Source of the DNA: an uncultured Maribacter sp.
Lineage (GTDB): Bacteria; Bacteroidota; Bacteroidia; Flavobacteriales; Flavobacteriaceae
DNA: 64,000 bases
Direction of reading: 5' to 3'
Assembly (NCBI RefSeq): GCF_947496775.1
Contig: NZ_CANMDU010000005.1
Coordinates: 62,001-126,000, forward strand
Made by a program: the position numbers and the translations under genes. The notes beneath the pieces are model-generated. The model saw only the letters and a program-made list of their open reading frames with translations, had not been told where the DNA came from and did no database searches. Shown one piece after another: positions 17,101 through 24,931 of this stretch. Each line of letters opens with the position of its first letter. Positions within the stretch are counted from its first letter, which is position 1.

Positions 17101-18435
17101 CATTTTTTTTGAAGCATTTGAAGCCACTTTATCTCTTTCTTTTGCTGTAAGGCTCTTCTTTTTTAGTACTTGGGATGTAATGAGAAATACTGTACTCTCA
17201 ACTATTATTACTGCTCCATCTACAATGATTCCAAAATCAATCGCACCTAAGCTCATTAGATTTGCCCACACGTCAAATACATTCATCAATATAAAGGCAA
17301 ACAACAAAGACAATGGAATGGTTGAAGCTACTATTAAACCACCTCGCCAGTTTCCTAATAAGAAAATAAGAACAAAAATGACTATTAATGCGCCTTCAAT
17401 AAGGTTTGTTGCTACAGTTGAAGTAGTTTCTGCTATTAATTTACTTCGGTCTAATAAAGGTTCAATAATCACGCCTTCTGGCAATGACTTTTCTATTTGA
17501 GCCACTCGCTCTTTTACATTCTCGATAACATCGTTTGAGTTTGCTCCTTTAAGCATCATTACCAAACCACCTACAACTTCTCCTTCGCCATCTTGTGTTA
17601 ATGCACCATAACGAATAGCAGAACCAAATTGCACTTTGGCAATGTCGCCAATAGTTATAGGAATATTATTGGTGTTTTTTACTGTGATTTTTTTAATATC
17701 ATCCAAGCTGCGCACTAAGCCTTCGCCACGAATAAAATTAGCTTGATGGTTTTTTTCAATATATGCACCACCTGTATTTTGATTATTGTTTTCCAACGCC
17801 TTAAAGACATCGGTAATTGTTAAGCCTATTGCTCGCAACTCATTTGGATCGACGGCGACTTCATATTGCTTAATTTTTCCACCAATAGCATTAACTTCAA
17901 CAACACCCTCAACCATTGCCATTTGACGTTGTACTATCCAATCTTGCATAGTACGCAAATCAGTAACTGAATATTTGTCTTTGTATTCTGGTTTGACTTT
18001 AAGTGTATATTGATATATTTCTCCAAGACCAGATGAAATAGGACCCATAGAAGGTTCTCCAAACCCTTCAGGAATTTGTCCTTTGATGTCGTTGAGTTTT
18101 TCAGCGACTAATTGACGTGGCAGATATGTTCCCATATCATCGTCAAAAACAATGGTAACAACTGATAAGCCAAAACGAGAAATGGAACGAATTTCTTGAA
18201 CATTAGGCAGATTGCTCATTGCAACCTCTACAGGATAGGTAATAATTTGCTCAATATCCTCTGTTCCTAAATTTGGTGCTTGTGTAATGACTTGTACTTG
18301 GTTGTTGGTAATATCTGGAACAGCATCGATTGGTACTTGGGTCATACTCCAAATACCTGCTCCAACAATGGTAAGCGTTAGCAAACCAATGATGAATTTG
18401 TTATTGATTGAAAAATCAATGATTTTATTAATCAT
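14101..18435 (-). CDS. czcA: CzcA-type RND metal pump fused to a TolC-type outer-membrane channel
   Basis: A 1444-residue protein. Residues 1 to about 1040 are a complete heavy-metal RND transporter, beginning with a membrane segment and VPIDAVPDITNNQVQV, and later carrying GAIDFGIIVDGAVIIVES (TM4 charged residues) and GFIVLFGVAVLNG. A second export-signal-like segment (MIAFMFLLPITGNAQE) follows. The last 385 or so residues are a TolC/CzcC-like channel of long helices. The frame is unbroken, so the fusion looks genuine, and fusions of this size are known in Bacteroidota. First RND gene of DUF6660-czcA-czcB-fur; no separate TolC gene lies in this operon. Confidence 0.92.
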   Translation of the reverse strand: MINKIIDFSINNKFIIGLLTLTIVGAGIWSMTQVPIDAVPDITNNQVQVITQAPNLGTEDIEQIITYPVEVAMSNLPNVQEIRSISRFGLSVVTIVFDDDMGTYLPRQLVAEKLNDIKGQIPEGFGEPSMGPISSGLGEIYQYTLKVKPEYKDKYSVTDLRTMQDWIVQRQMAMVEGVVEVNAIGGKIKQYEVAVDPNELRAIGLTITDVFKALENNNQNTGGAYIEKNHQANFIRGEGLVRSLDDIKKITVKNTNNIPITIGDIAKVQFGSAIRYGALTQDGEGEVVGGLVMMLKGANSNDVIENVKERVAQIEKSLPEGVIIEPLLDRSKLIAETTSTVATNLIEGALIVIFVLIFLLGNWRGGLIVASTIPLSLLFAFILMNVFDVWANLMSLGAIDFGIIVDGAVIIVESTVFLITSQVLKKKSLTAKERDKVASNASKKMMNAAFFGQLIILIVFLPILALQGIEGKMFKPMALTFIFAMIGAMVLCLTYVPMMSALILRAPKNDKQSYGDKFVLWVERKYQPLLEKALKKGKLIIGVSVVLFGIAVFMFTRMGGEFIPQLDEGDIAFHAILKPGSSLTETIETTTKIEQIVKTKFPEVEKIVSRIGVAEIPTDPMPMDLADVFVILKPKSEWTTATTKDELIEKMKEAVEIVPGVNYEFTQPIEMRFNELLEGVREDIAIKLYGEDINVLSQKAEEISKIIAGTEGIGDMKAEATTGLPQMTITYNRNKLAQYGLQINTLNQIVQSAFAGGTAGIIFEGEKRFDLVVRLNSQNRKDISDVQNLYINLPSGTQIPLREVADISYKAGPMQISRDNTNRRTYVGINVRGRDVKSLITEIKSKLDAKLELPTGYFIRYGGAFENLERASNRLQTVVPIALLLIFVLIYFALKSLPQTLMIYIAIPMATIGGVVALWLRDMPFSISAGVGFIVLFGVAVLNGLVMISGLNELKEEGVTNLKDRIIEGAKRRIRPIMLTAFTDVLGFLPMAISASAGAEVQRPLATVVIGGLLTSTLLTLFVLPILYHWVENKSFKFRADKKVITVTAMIAFMFLLPITGNAQEVNDTLPIISMNEAVKLSKENFPLLKQKQLEISRQEQLKSTAYDFGTTQVFTGGEEINSGNGIYTTIGIGQSNIDVFGISAKKRLQEQRIQLAQKAFQLSELDLELEVKKAWANALQSKRNYNLYKELDSIYTNFEKAVALNYEVEAISRLEYSAAKNQALQIQNKFMQSKSEYDIALQQLNLWLVSDTFYTVPNDFEITNEIDVDAFNLEEHPLYGIAQLQVTEAEATYKAARADNLPKLNLQGGLQNVNGNSGFYTYQAGISIPFLSGTNKAKVKTAKIDTEIAETNIQFKKQDLQSKFIQSKENYQKWKTSWFFYKNEVLPLVKEQKVGALFAYKEGEIDYTGFTQLIKEAIQSELQAQEALINYLGSTFQLQYFNK

Positions 18436-18558
18436 AGAAAGTGTGTTAATTCAGTTAAACTTCTCGATATAATTCTAACATGAAAATTAGAATTACTCGA
18501 AATGAAAAGAGCCATGATAGGCTTGAAATTGGATATAGTTATCCTTAAAAAAACTGAA

Positions 18559-18870
18559 TTATGCCCTTGGTGGCTGTAAAATTGAAGTAGTGAAATCTTT
18601 TTCTGTACCGTTTAAGTAAAGAAAATCTTGAGTAGATATATAAGGAAAATTAAATTTTAAATCTGCAAATTGAAAATATGTTGCATTTATATGGCAACAT
18701 TGGCAAATACAAAAAGGCGAACATAAATCTGAATCTTGGTGCTGATGGTCGTCACCAAAAGCTTCTACAACTTCTGTTTTAACTTTATTATCAAGCGCTA
18801 AATTATCTTTGCAAGTTGCAAAGTTAAGTGCCAAAAAGTAAATTGATAATATGAGTGCGAAATATTTCAA
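18559..18870 (-). CDS. DUF6660-like small exported Cys/His-rich protein
   Basis: A 103-residue protein from a TTG start (LKYFALILSIYFLALNFATC, signal-like). Possible metal ligands follow: DDHQHQD at about 40-46 and the cysteine cluster CSPFCICQCCH at about 50-60. This matches the small DUF6660-type proteins often found ahead of Bacteroidota RND metal pumps. It lies 123 bases upstream of czcA on the same strand. A periplasmic metal-buffering or sensing role is inference. No ATG is available before the signal segment; the predicted -7 box ends only four bases before the TTG, so the transcript would be almost leaderless if both calls hold. Confidence 0.65.
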   Translation of the reverse strand: MKYFALILSIYFLALNFATCKDNLALDNKVKTEVVEAFGDDHQHQDSDLCSPFCICQCCHINATYFQFADLKFNFPYISTQDFLYLNGTEKDFTTSILQPPRA

Positions 18871-18874
18871 GCAA

Positions 18875-18909
18875 CAAATATAAAAATATTTTCGTGCAAC
18901 TCAGTTGCA
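18875..18909 (-). promoter_or_regulatory. Candidate promoter and Fur-family 7-1-7 operator of the czc operon
   Basis: Minus-strand -7 box TATATTTG (18875-18882). Twelve bases upstream is the perfect 7-1-7 inverted repeat TGCAACT-C-AGTTGCA (18895-18909). Fur-family proteins typically bind 7-1-7 dyads, and the operon ends with a Fur-family gene. Placement in the spacer/-33 zone suits repression. Confidence 0.55.
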
Positions 18910-18914
18910 AAGTT

Positions 18915-19623
18915 TTATTTTAATGAATCAATGGTACTTCCACAAGACAGCATTGCTTCACCGTAATATGGATTCTTAATCTCTTTTTCTTTACTTAACC
19001 ACATTCCACTTTTATTACTATTGGTCATAGGACATTTTTGAACGTATAAGGGTTCTGAAGGTGACTCTATATTTATCGCTTTGGAAACTATATCTTCATT
19101 TAAAATAAATAGATAACCTCTTTGGGTTTTTAAATCCTTACTTGAGGAAATTGTATCCAACATTGTAATACTTTTAACTAAATGTGACTTATCCATTTTA
19201 CCTAAATCACCAGTTTCGATAACATTGATTTTTTTGTAAAATCTATTTTTTTCCAAAGCAGATACATTACTCGCATCACTTATTACAAAAGCGTCCTCCA
19301 TTAAAAAAAAGTTTTAACGCAACTTGAAATACTGTTTGAAATGCCTTTGGTAAATTCATTTTCATTTTTGAAATAGCATTTGAACCTAGACCTTCTGCGC
19401 CAGTTTCCTAAGGAATTAAATCCATTCAATAAATAGGGCAGGTTTCATAATTTGCGGGTACATCGAGCACGTCTACATTTGATTAGCAGATGCTTCTGAA
19501 TGATTATAACTATCTAGAATTTCCTATTTAGTTCTATCTACATTATTTTTACCAAATAAATAGATAGCCTCCACAATCAAGCCTAAAACTACTGCGATAT
19601 CGAGATATAAATTGTTTTTCTAT
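18915..19623 (-). pseudogene. Decayed second copy of cusB (DUF3347 end still open)
   Basis: Positions 18915-19301 still encode 128 residues that mirror the DUF3347 end of the intact CusB (MEDAFVISDAS, LGKMDKSHLVKS, NPYYGEAMLSCG). Upstream, 19302-19623 resembles the 5' end of cusB at nucleotide level: signal region, heavy-metal-binding segment and the acid/His stretch. It is out of frame, its start codon is disrupted, and the middle is missing: sequence matching about 22300 runs straight into sequence matching about 23370. So this is an internally deleted copy of cusB. The open 3' part could still be made as a small DUF3347 protein, but I see no sign of that. Confidence 0.85.
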
Positions 19624-19734
19624 ACTGAATTATTAAAATAATAAACTCTTATAGATAAAACGGGCTCTTCAACGAATTTTTCATATTACCTATCACGAAA
19701 GTATTGTTATTTACATTAATTAAATAAGTTTTAA

Positions 19735-20325
19735 ATGGGAAACAATTTAGTAGAATATCAATTCAAAATAAAAAGAGAACAACGCCAGATCCTTAATGGA
19801 CATGGCTCTTTTCTAGTGCTTTTTACTGGTCTGTCAGGTTCCGGCAAGTCTACCCTTGCAAATGCGCTTGAAAACCATTTGTATAAACAAAAAATGCACG
19901 TATATGTACTTGATGGGGATAATATCCGTAAAGGAATAAACAGAAATCTTGGATTTTCACCTGAAGATCGTTCTGAAAATAACCGACGTGTAGGTGAAAT
20001 ATCCAAATTGTTCATTGATGCAGGGTGTATTGTTTTAGCAGCGTTTGTATCTCCATATATAAAAGATAGAGAAAACATAAAGCAAACCGTTGGTTCTGAT
20101 AATTTTTTTGAGGTATTTGTCAATACAGATCTTGCCGAATGTGAACGTAGAGATCCCAAAGGCTTGTATAAAAAAGCTAGAGCTGGTGAAGTAAAGAATA
20201 TGACTGGTATTTCTGCTCCCTACGAAATTCCTGAAAATCCCGATTTAGAAATCACTTCTAATCTTTCTGTTGAAGAGTCAGTAACATTGGTTCTAAAATG
20301 TATAAAACACAAACTAAAAGCCTAA
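19735..20325 (+). CDS. cysC: Adenylyl-sulfate kinase
   Basis: A 196-residue protein of full family length. P-loop TGLSGSGKST lies at 31-40, followed by YVLDGDNIRKGINRNLGFS, DRSENNRRVGEISKLF, and RDPKGLYKKARAGEVKNMTG, all hallmarks of APS kinase. It phosphorylates APS to PAPS, the sulfate donor, in the cytoplasm. It is the only plus-strand gene in the first 38 kb. A cysD relic follows it, as if a cysC-cysD unit had been truncated. The neighbouring sulfotransferase would use its product. APS itself must come from a sulfurylase encoded elsewhere. Confidence 0.95.
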   Translation: MGNNLVEYQFKIKREQRQILNGHGSFLVLFTGLSGSGKSTLANALENHLYKQKMHVYVLDGDNIRKGINRNLGFSPEDRSENNRRVGEISKLFIDAGCIVLAAFVSPYIKDRENIKQTVGSDNFFEVFVNTDLAECERRDPKGLYKKARAGEVKNMTGISAPYEIPENPDLEITSNLSVEESVTLVLKCIKHKLKA

Positions 20326-20362
20326 TCGAGAAGTATTTTCTAAATTACTTAGGTAGGTTTTT

Positions 20363-20525
20363 GCACAATTCATGAACCCTATGATACTCTTCTCTGGAGG
20401 CAAAGATGCTAAAATACTTACACGATTAGGACAAAAAGTATTTTTTCCCTAACAGATAACTACTCTTTAGATGTACCTGAAACTATGCATATTGAAACTG
20501 GTACATATAGGCTAGATACAAGGTT
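20363..20525 (+). pseudogene. Relic of cysD (sulfate adenylyltransferase small subunit)
   Basis: In the plus frame at 20372-20452 the sequence reads MNPMILFSGGKDAKILTRLG and on to a stop. This matches the PP-loop region of CysD (SGGKD is the ATP-binding motif). A second frame about 30 bases on gives PETMHIETGT, reminiscent of the next CysD block (MHxDTGH). Stops and frameshifts break it, and both the beginning and the large remainder of the gene are gone. The order cysC then cysD is common in Bacteroidota, which supports the reading. Confidence 0.75.
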
Positions 20526-20581
20526 ATCTTTACAAAATATACTACACTAACAAAGAGGTGATTTTATGAAATCATTTTAAG

Positions 20582-21601
20582 CTATTCATTTTTTTTGTTG
20601 TAAAGATTCTTTAAACAACTTTTAATACGACTAAATTCTTCATCCGTTAATCGTTGCCCGTTAGATGCCTTTGAAAATTTTAGGTTCACAAGGCTAGTAT
20701 CATATATTGTTTGGTCTAGAGCTCTAGTACCAACCAATTCAATAATAGCACTAGGGTTTTCACAAAAATCCTCATACGAGACTCTAACATATTTTTTGGG
20801 ATCAATTTTAGCTCTGTTTTTCGCAAGTAGCTGATCAACTTCATATACTTGTTGGCAAATGTCATCAATATAGGCCAAAGAATCATCATTGATTTCAGAA
20901 TCTTTGCTGAGCAGCCCCCATCCAATTTTATCACTCCCCTGAACCGTTCTACGTGATAAAATAATAGACTGAGCAACAAAAACTGGGTTTCTATAAATTT
21001 CAACAAAGAAAATATTTGGAAATATCTTGTCAAACATTGGGGCGCAAAGTGAATTTCGATTGTTCTTATTTAGAAATGGTTTTTTTGTTGTTCTCAACCA
21101 GGAATTGAAAAAGGCTCTCATTTCTACTTTTGATTCTTCACTTATATCCTCAGGCGCATAATTTCTATCATCGCCTAACCATCTGTTCCATAAAAAAAAT
21201 GCGTCATTTGGCCCTCCAAAACCCTGAACACTGCCGAAATAGCTTTGACTACTCTTTGCTGCTTTAGGAATTAATCTGTGAAACAATTTAAATGCAGATA
21301 TTGGAGAATTAATAAAAAATGCAATACAATTACTAATATAACTAACGTTTAAATATCGTTCTAAAGTTTGATAAAGAAGGGTCGTTCCGCTTCTTGAACC
21401 TCCTAAAACTAATATAATAGGCAGGGATGAGTCTTGCGACTCATTTAATTTTCTTTTTTCAGAATTTCGCAATAACAAATCAAAAGGTACAGCTAGCTTA
21501 GCGCAAAATTCTCTCAGTAAAATGAAATAAGCAGTTTTGTTTCCAGAAAGCAACATTCGCTTAAGTAAACCAATAGGGTCTTTAAAATTTGAATAACTCA
21601 T
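20582..21601 (-). CDS. PAPS-dependent sulfotransferase family protein
   Basis: A 339-residue protein. The 5'-phosphosulfate loop GGSRSGTTLLYQTL starts at residue 67. The 3'-phosphate-binding segment YRNPVFVAQSIILSRR lies at about 203-218 (R204 and S212 as PAPS contacts). It has no signal peptide or membrane segment. It transfers sulfate from PAPS to an unknown acceptor such as a glycan, lipid or small molecule. Its PAPS source may be CysC, encoded on the opposite strand and converging with it across the cysD relic. It lies 246 bases downstream of cusB and is functionally unrelated to the copper genes. Confidence 0.88.
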   Translation of the reverse strand: MSYSNFKDPIGLLKRMLLSGNKTAYFILLREFCAKLAVPFDLLLRNSEKRKLNESQDSSLPIILVLGGSRSGTTLLYQTLERYLNVSYISNCIAFFINSPISAFKLFHRLIPKAAKSSQSYFGSVQGFGGPNDAFFLWNRWLGDDRNYAPEDISEESKVEMRAFFNSWLRTTKKPFLNKNNRNSLCAPMFDKIFPNIFFVEIYRNPVFVAQSIILSRRTVQGSDKIGWGLLSKDSEINDDSLAYIDDICQQVYEVDQLLAKNRAKIDPKKYVRVSYEDFCENPSAIIELVGTRALDQTIYDTSLVNLKFSKASNGQRLTDEEFSRIKSCLKNLYNKKNE

Positions 21602-21847
21602 TTTGTGATTTTTAATTTAGGAACAGTAAACCCCAGTATGGTTGATTATTTTAATATTCGCTTTTATAACAGTTGTATTCATTAAATCTCAATTTCTTTT
21701 TTAGAAAAAGTACCATTTAAAATTTATTAGTTGGGAAATGAAGTATTTCCTTTTCATTCTTTTTAGAAATAGCACTTTCTCTCCTGAGCTATTGCTTATT
21801 GACTTGTAAGTATTCTTCACGGCATTTTTTTTAGATATAGTAAAAGT

Positions 21848-23623
21848 TTATTTAATTTCATGCACTATGGCGCCACAAGACAGCATTGATTCACCATAAT
21901 ATGGATTTTCAATCTCCTTTTTTTGGTTTAACCAAATGGCCCCTTTATAGTTATCAGCCATAGGACACTTTTGAACGTAGAGTGTTTCTGTAGGCGATTC
22001 GATATTCATCGCAAGAACTACTATATTTTCGTTTAAAATCACTAAGTATTTTCTTTGGCTCTCTATATCTTGACTAGAAGAAATCGCACCCAACATTTCA
22101 ACACTCTTAGACAAATGTGACTTTTCCATCTTACCTAAATTATTTACTCCAATAGCTTTTAGTTTTTCTGCCGTGGTTTTAGCTAAAATAGAAACTTGAC
22201 TTGCATCGCTGACTACAAAAGCATCTTCCATTTTAAAATAGGGTTGTAATGCAGATTGAAACACACTTTGAAATGCTTCTGATAATTTCATTTCCATCAT
22301 AGGAACTGTATTAGATTTACTTTCCATCGAAGTTTCTTGCATTCCTAAATGTCCTTCGTGACCCGTCATTGTTCTACCTCCATATTTATTCATCATACTT
22401 TTTTTACCTTGCAACTGCGCAGCTGCATCTACAGTAAAAGTACCATTAGTGACTATTTCATCTCCATTTTCTAATCCTGTAGTAATTGTATAATTGTCTC
22501 CATTACGAATGCCAATAGTAACCTCTCGCATTTCAAAAACAGCTTCATTCGGATTTGTTTTAACATACACCAAAGAGCGTTCTCCTGTCCATAAAATAGC
22601 ACTGGCAGGTATACTTAACGATTCCTCGGAATTCTGCATTGTCCTTTTTATTTTCCCTGTGACAAACATCCCTGGTTTGAATAAATTTTCTTTATTCTTA
22701 AGCGTTGTTCTAACAGTTACAGTTCTAGTGCGATTGTTAAGAACAGGGTCTATAAATGTAATGACGGCATCAAATTTCTTATTAGGGTATGCATTTGTGG
22801 TAACATTGATTTTCTGCCCTTTTTTAAACTGCGAAATTTGATTTTCATAGGCATCAAATTCTGCCCAAACCGAATTTAGGTTGCTCACTTTTAAAATGGG
22901 TTGACCTTGTTTTACATAGTCGCCTTCTGCTGCCATTACCATAGCTACCGTTCCTGAAACGGTTGCGTAGATTGGAAAGTTCTCGCGCACTTTTCCTGAA
23001 GCTTCTATACTGCTAATTTGCTTTTCTGAAAGTTTCCAAAGTTTTAATTTATTACGTACTGCATTATATAAAGCCGGTTGCGATTCTTTTAATGACGCTG
23101 CTGTAATTAGTTCCTGCTGGGCAGCTACAAGATTAGGTGCATAAATAGTAGCTAATAATTGTCCCTTATTTACTTTTTGTCCTTCATAGCTAACATTCAA
23201 CCGCTCTAAGCGACCTTCAAAATAACTTGCTTGAACAGCGTTGTTTTCTTCGTTTTCAGCAATCTTACCAGAGAGCGAAATCATACCGTCTTCGTCAGAA
23301 GTTGCAACACTCCCAACAATACTGGTTTGAATATTAGCTAATGCCAAGGCATTTTCGGTCATTTTAATTTCATTGGCAGCAAGACCTTCCGCACCAGTTT
23401 CGGCAGGAATTAAATCCATTCCACAAATTGGACAGTCGCCAGGTTCTGGCTGCATAATCTGTGGATGCATTGAACACGTCCACATTTGATTAGCAGAGGC
23501 CTCTGAATGGTCGTGATTATCTACTGCTTGACCTGTACTCTCCGTACTATTTCCGAATAATAAATATCCGCCAAGTAATCCTATGATTACTGCAATACCT
23601 AGATATAAGATGTTCTTTTTCAT
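21848..23623 (-). CDS. cusB: Copper/silver RND adaptor CusB with metal-binding and DUF3347 domains
   Basis: A 591-residue protein. N-terminal membrane anchor (about 5-23); heavy-metal-binding motif WTCSMHPQ through CPICGMDL at 48-71 (C50, C64, C67); lipoyl/barrel adaptor core (about 85-400); a linker with HEGHLGM; and a C-terminal DUF3347 domain (about 445-591) ending NPYYGESMLSCG. It links CusA to CusC in the periplasm and probably receives Cu or Ag. Its start overlaps the PepSY gene stop by four bases, making it the last gene of the copper operon. A decayed second copy lies at 18915-19623. Confidence 0.93.
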   Translation of the reverse strand: MKKNILYLGIAVIIGLLGGYLLFGNSTESTGQAVDNHDHSEASANQMWTCSMHPQIMQPEPGDCPICGMDLIPAETGAEGLAANEIKMTENALALANIQTSIVGSVATSDEDGMISLSGKIAENEENNAVQASYFEGRLERLNVSYEGQKVNKGQLLATIYAPNLVAAQQELITAASLKESQPALYNAVRNKLKLWKLSEKQISSIEASGKVRENFPIYATVSGTVAMVMAAEGDYVKQGQPILKVSNLNSVWAEFDAYENQISQFKKGQKINVTTNAYPNKKFDAVITFIDPVLNNRTRTVTVRTTLKNKENLFKPGMFVTGKIKRTMQNSEESLSIPASAILWTGERSLVYVKTNPNEAVFEMREVTIGIRNGDNYTITTGLENGDEIVTNGTFTVDAAAQLQGKKSMMNKYGGRTMTGHEGHLGMQETSMESKSNTVPMMEMKLSEAFQSVFQSALQPYFKMEDAFVVSDASQVSILAKTTAEKLKAIGVNNLGKMEKSHLSKSVEMLGAISSSQDIESQRKYLVILNENIVVLAMNIESPTETLYVQKCPMADNYKGAIWLNQKKEIENPYYGESMLSCGAIVHEIK

Positions 23624-24327
23624 TTTAAACTTTTTTTAATTTTTCTAACTGTAGGGGAACTTGTAAACCAAAGCAAAAAACCACTGAGAACTGTTATCAA
23701 TCCTAAAAGTGAAAAAGCTCTTAATACTATAGTATTAAAATTGTCTCTTCCTTGATAATCCATAGTGTGTGTCATCCAGAGGAAATCAAACCAACGCCAA
23801 TTGCGATGACGTACAGTCTGAAAAGCTCCATTCTTAATCGCCACATAAGCCTTTAAATTTTCATCTGTTTTATATGAAATCTCATAGGCTGGCAATGACC
23901 TTCCACGATACTCGTGGTGTTCTCCCACTGTTTCAATTCTCTTTATTTGGTCAAATTCTAAATTCGACAACATATAGCGTTCTGCTACTTTGATTGCTTC
24001 TTGTTCTGTGAGCTCCTCTTTCTTTGTTCCTGTAAGTGCATTATAAAGCACAGCCTCATTAATCCAGTAAAAGGGTGTACCTGCTATTTCAAGTAATTCT
24101 AACGATTTAATAGGTTCCTGAAAATTTAGTTGAGAACTTCCCACTAAATCTGAAAATGCGGTTTGGTCAGGAATTTCTTTTTTAAAATGGTCTCCGTGTA
24201 TTTCGTCAATATCCGTCCAACTAAAGTACATTCCGCTAATCGTCCACATCAAGAACTGAATACCTAAAAAGATACCCAGATAGCGATGCGCTTTTCTTAT
24301 TTTAAGTGCTGTTTTTCTTTTGACCAT
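23620..24327 (-). CDS. PepSY-domain membrane protein
   Basis: A 235-residue protein with an N-terminal hydrophobic segment (about 14-32), a periplasmic PepSY-like region (EEELTEQEAIKVAERY type helix, then strands to about 185) and a C-terminal membrane segment (about 198-225, VLRAFSLLGLITVLSGFLLW). PepSY-associated membrane proteins often reduce or handle metals at the inner membrane; here the copper operon suggests such a role, but the reaction is unknown. One base separates it from the DUF2911 gene upstream and it overlaps cusB by four. Confidence 0.82.
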   Translation of the reverse strand: MVKRKTALKIRKAHRYLGIFLGIQFLMWTISGMYFSWTDIDEIHGDHFKKEIPDQTAFSDLVGSSQLNFQEPIKSLELLEIAGTPFYWINEAVLYNALTGTKKEELTEQEAIKVAERYMLSNLEFDQIKRIETVGEHHEYRGRSLPAYEISYKTDENLKAYVAIKNGAFQTVRHRNWRWFDFLWMTHTMDYQGRDNFNTIVLRAFSLLGLITVLSGFLLWFTSSPTVRKIKKSLK

Positions 24328-24328
24328 T

Positions 24329-24916
24329 TTATTTTACTTCAAAAGGAAATTCAACAAGAACCTTTTCCCAACTCAAGCTAATTGTTCCTGAATTATCGGT
24401 AGTCTTTGTTACTTTGTATTCTAAATGTTCTTTGATTTCTTCGGAAATTTTAGGGGTAACTTTAAATCGCAACACATCATTTTTCTCGTCATATTCATCT
24501 TTGCCGTGTTGCTCCCAATTAGAATTAAAAATGATAATCCAATTATCTTTTGAGGGAATTGTAAAAAACCCATACTTGCCTTTAGGAAGTGTTTTGCCAT
24601 CAATTTGTAAATCTTTATTGGTTTCTATCCACGTTGCCATATGCGCTCCTGCTTGCCATATTTGGTCATACGCCAGTAAACCACCAAAAATAATTCTATC
24701 TCTAACACCCGGCGAAGAATAGTCTATGTGAATATGTGCATCACCTACCATTGCCATTGCAGAGGTATGAGGGCTTAAAGGCTTTTTCTTGACTGGTTCA
24801 ACAGTTGTTACTTTTTGCTCTGTGGCTTCTCCATTTTTTAGTTCTTGCGCTTCTTTTGAAGTTTCTTTACAAGAGACTAAAATGATTAGAGACAAAAGGA
24901 TGATAGTATTTTTCAT
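24329..24916 (-). CDS. DUF2911-family lipoprotein
   Basis: A 195-residue protein with a lipoprotein signal (LIILVSC ending at about residue 16). After a linker comes the DUF2911 signature: SPHTSAMAMVGDAHIHIDYSS, IWQAGAHMATWIE, LPKGKYGFFTIPS. The family is widespread in Bacteroidota and its function is unknown. Fifteen bases after copA and one base before the PepSY gene, it clearly belongs to the copper operon. The conserved His/Met residues (HIHID, AMAMVG) might bind metal; that is speculation. Confidence 0.85.
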   Translation of the reverse strand: MKNTIILLSLIILVSCKETSKEAQELKNGEATEQKVTTVEPVKKKPLSPHTSAMAMVGDAHIHIDYSSPGVRDRIIFGGLLAYDQIWQAGAHMATWIETNKDLQIDGKTLPKGKYGFFTIPSKDNWIIIFNSNWEQHGKDEYDEKNDVLRFKVTPKISEEIKEHLEYKVTKTTDNSGTISLSWEKVLVEFPFEVK

Positions 24917-24931
24917 TCTATAAGTATTTGA

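Noticed and set aside
18470-18495. Inverted repeat TAATTCTAA-N8-TTAGAATTA between DUF6660 and czcA, considered as the Fur operator.
   Set aside because: It is intercistronic, very AT-rich and has no -7 box at a suitable distance; the 7-1-7 site at 18895-18909 is the better candidate.
21734-21750. Hairpin GGAAAT-GAAGT-ATTTCC followed on the plus strand by a T-rich stretch.
   Set aside because: No plus-strand gene precedes it and on the minus strand there is no T-run; probably fortuitous.
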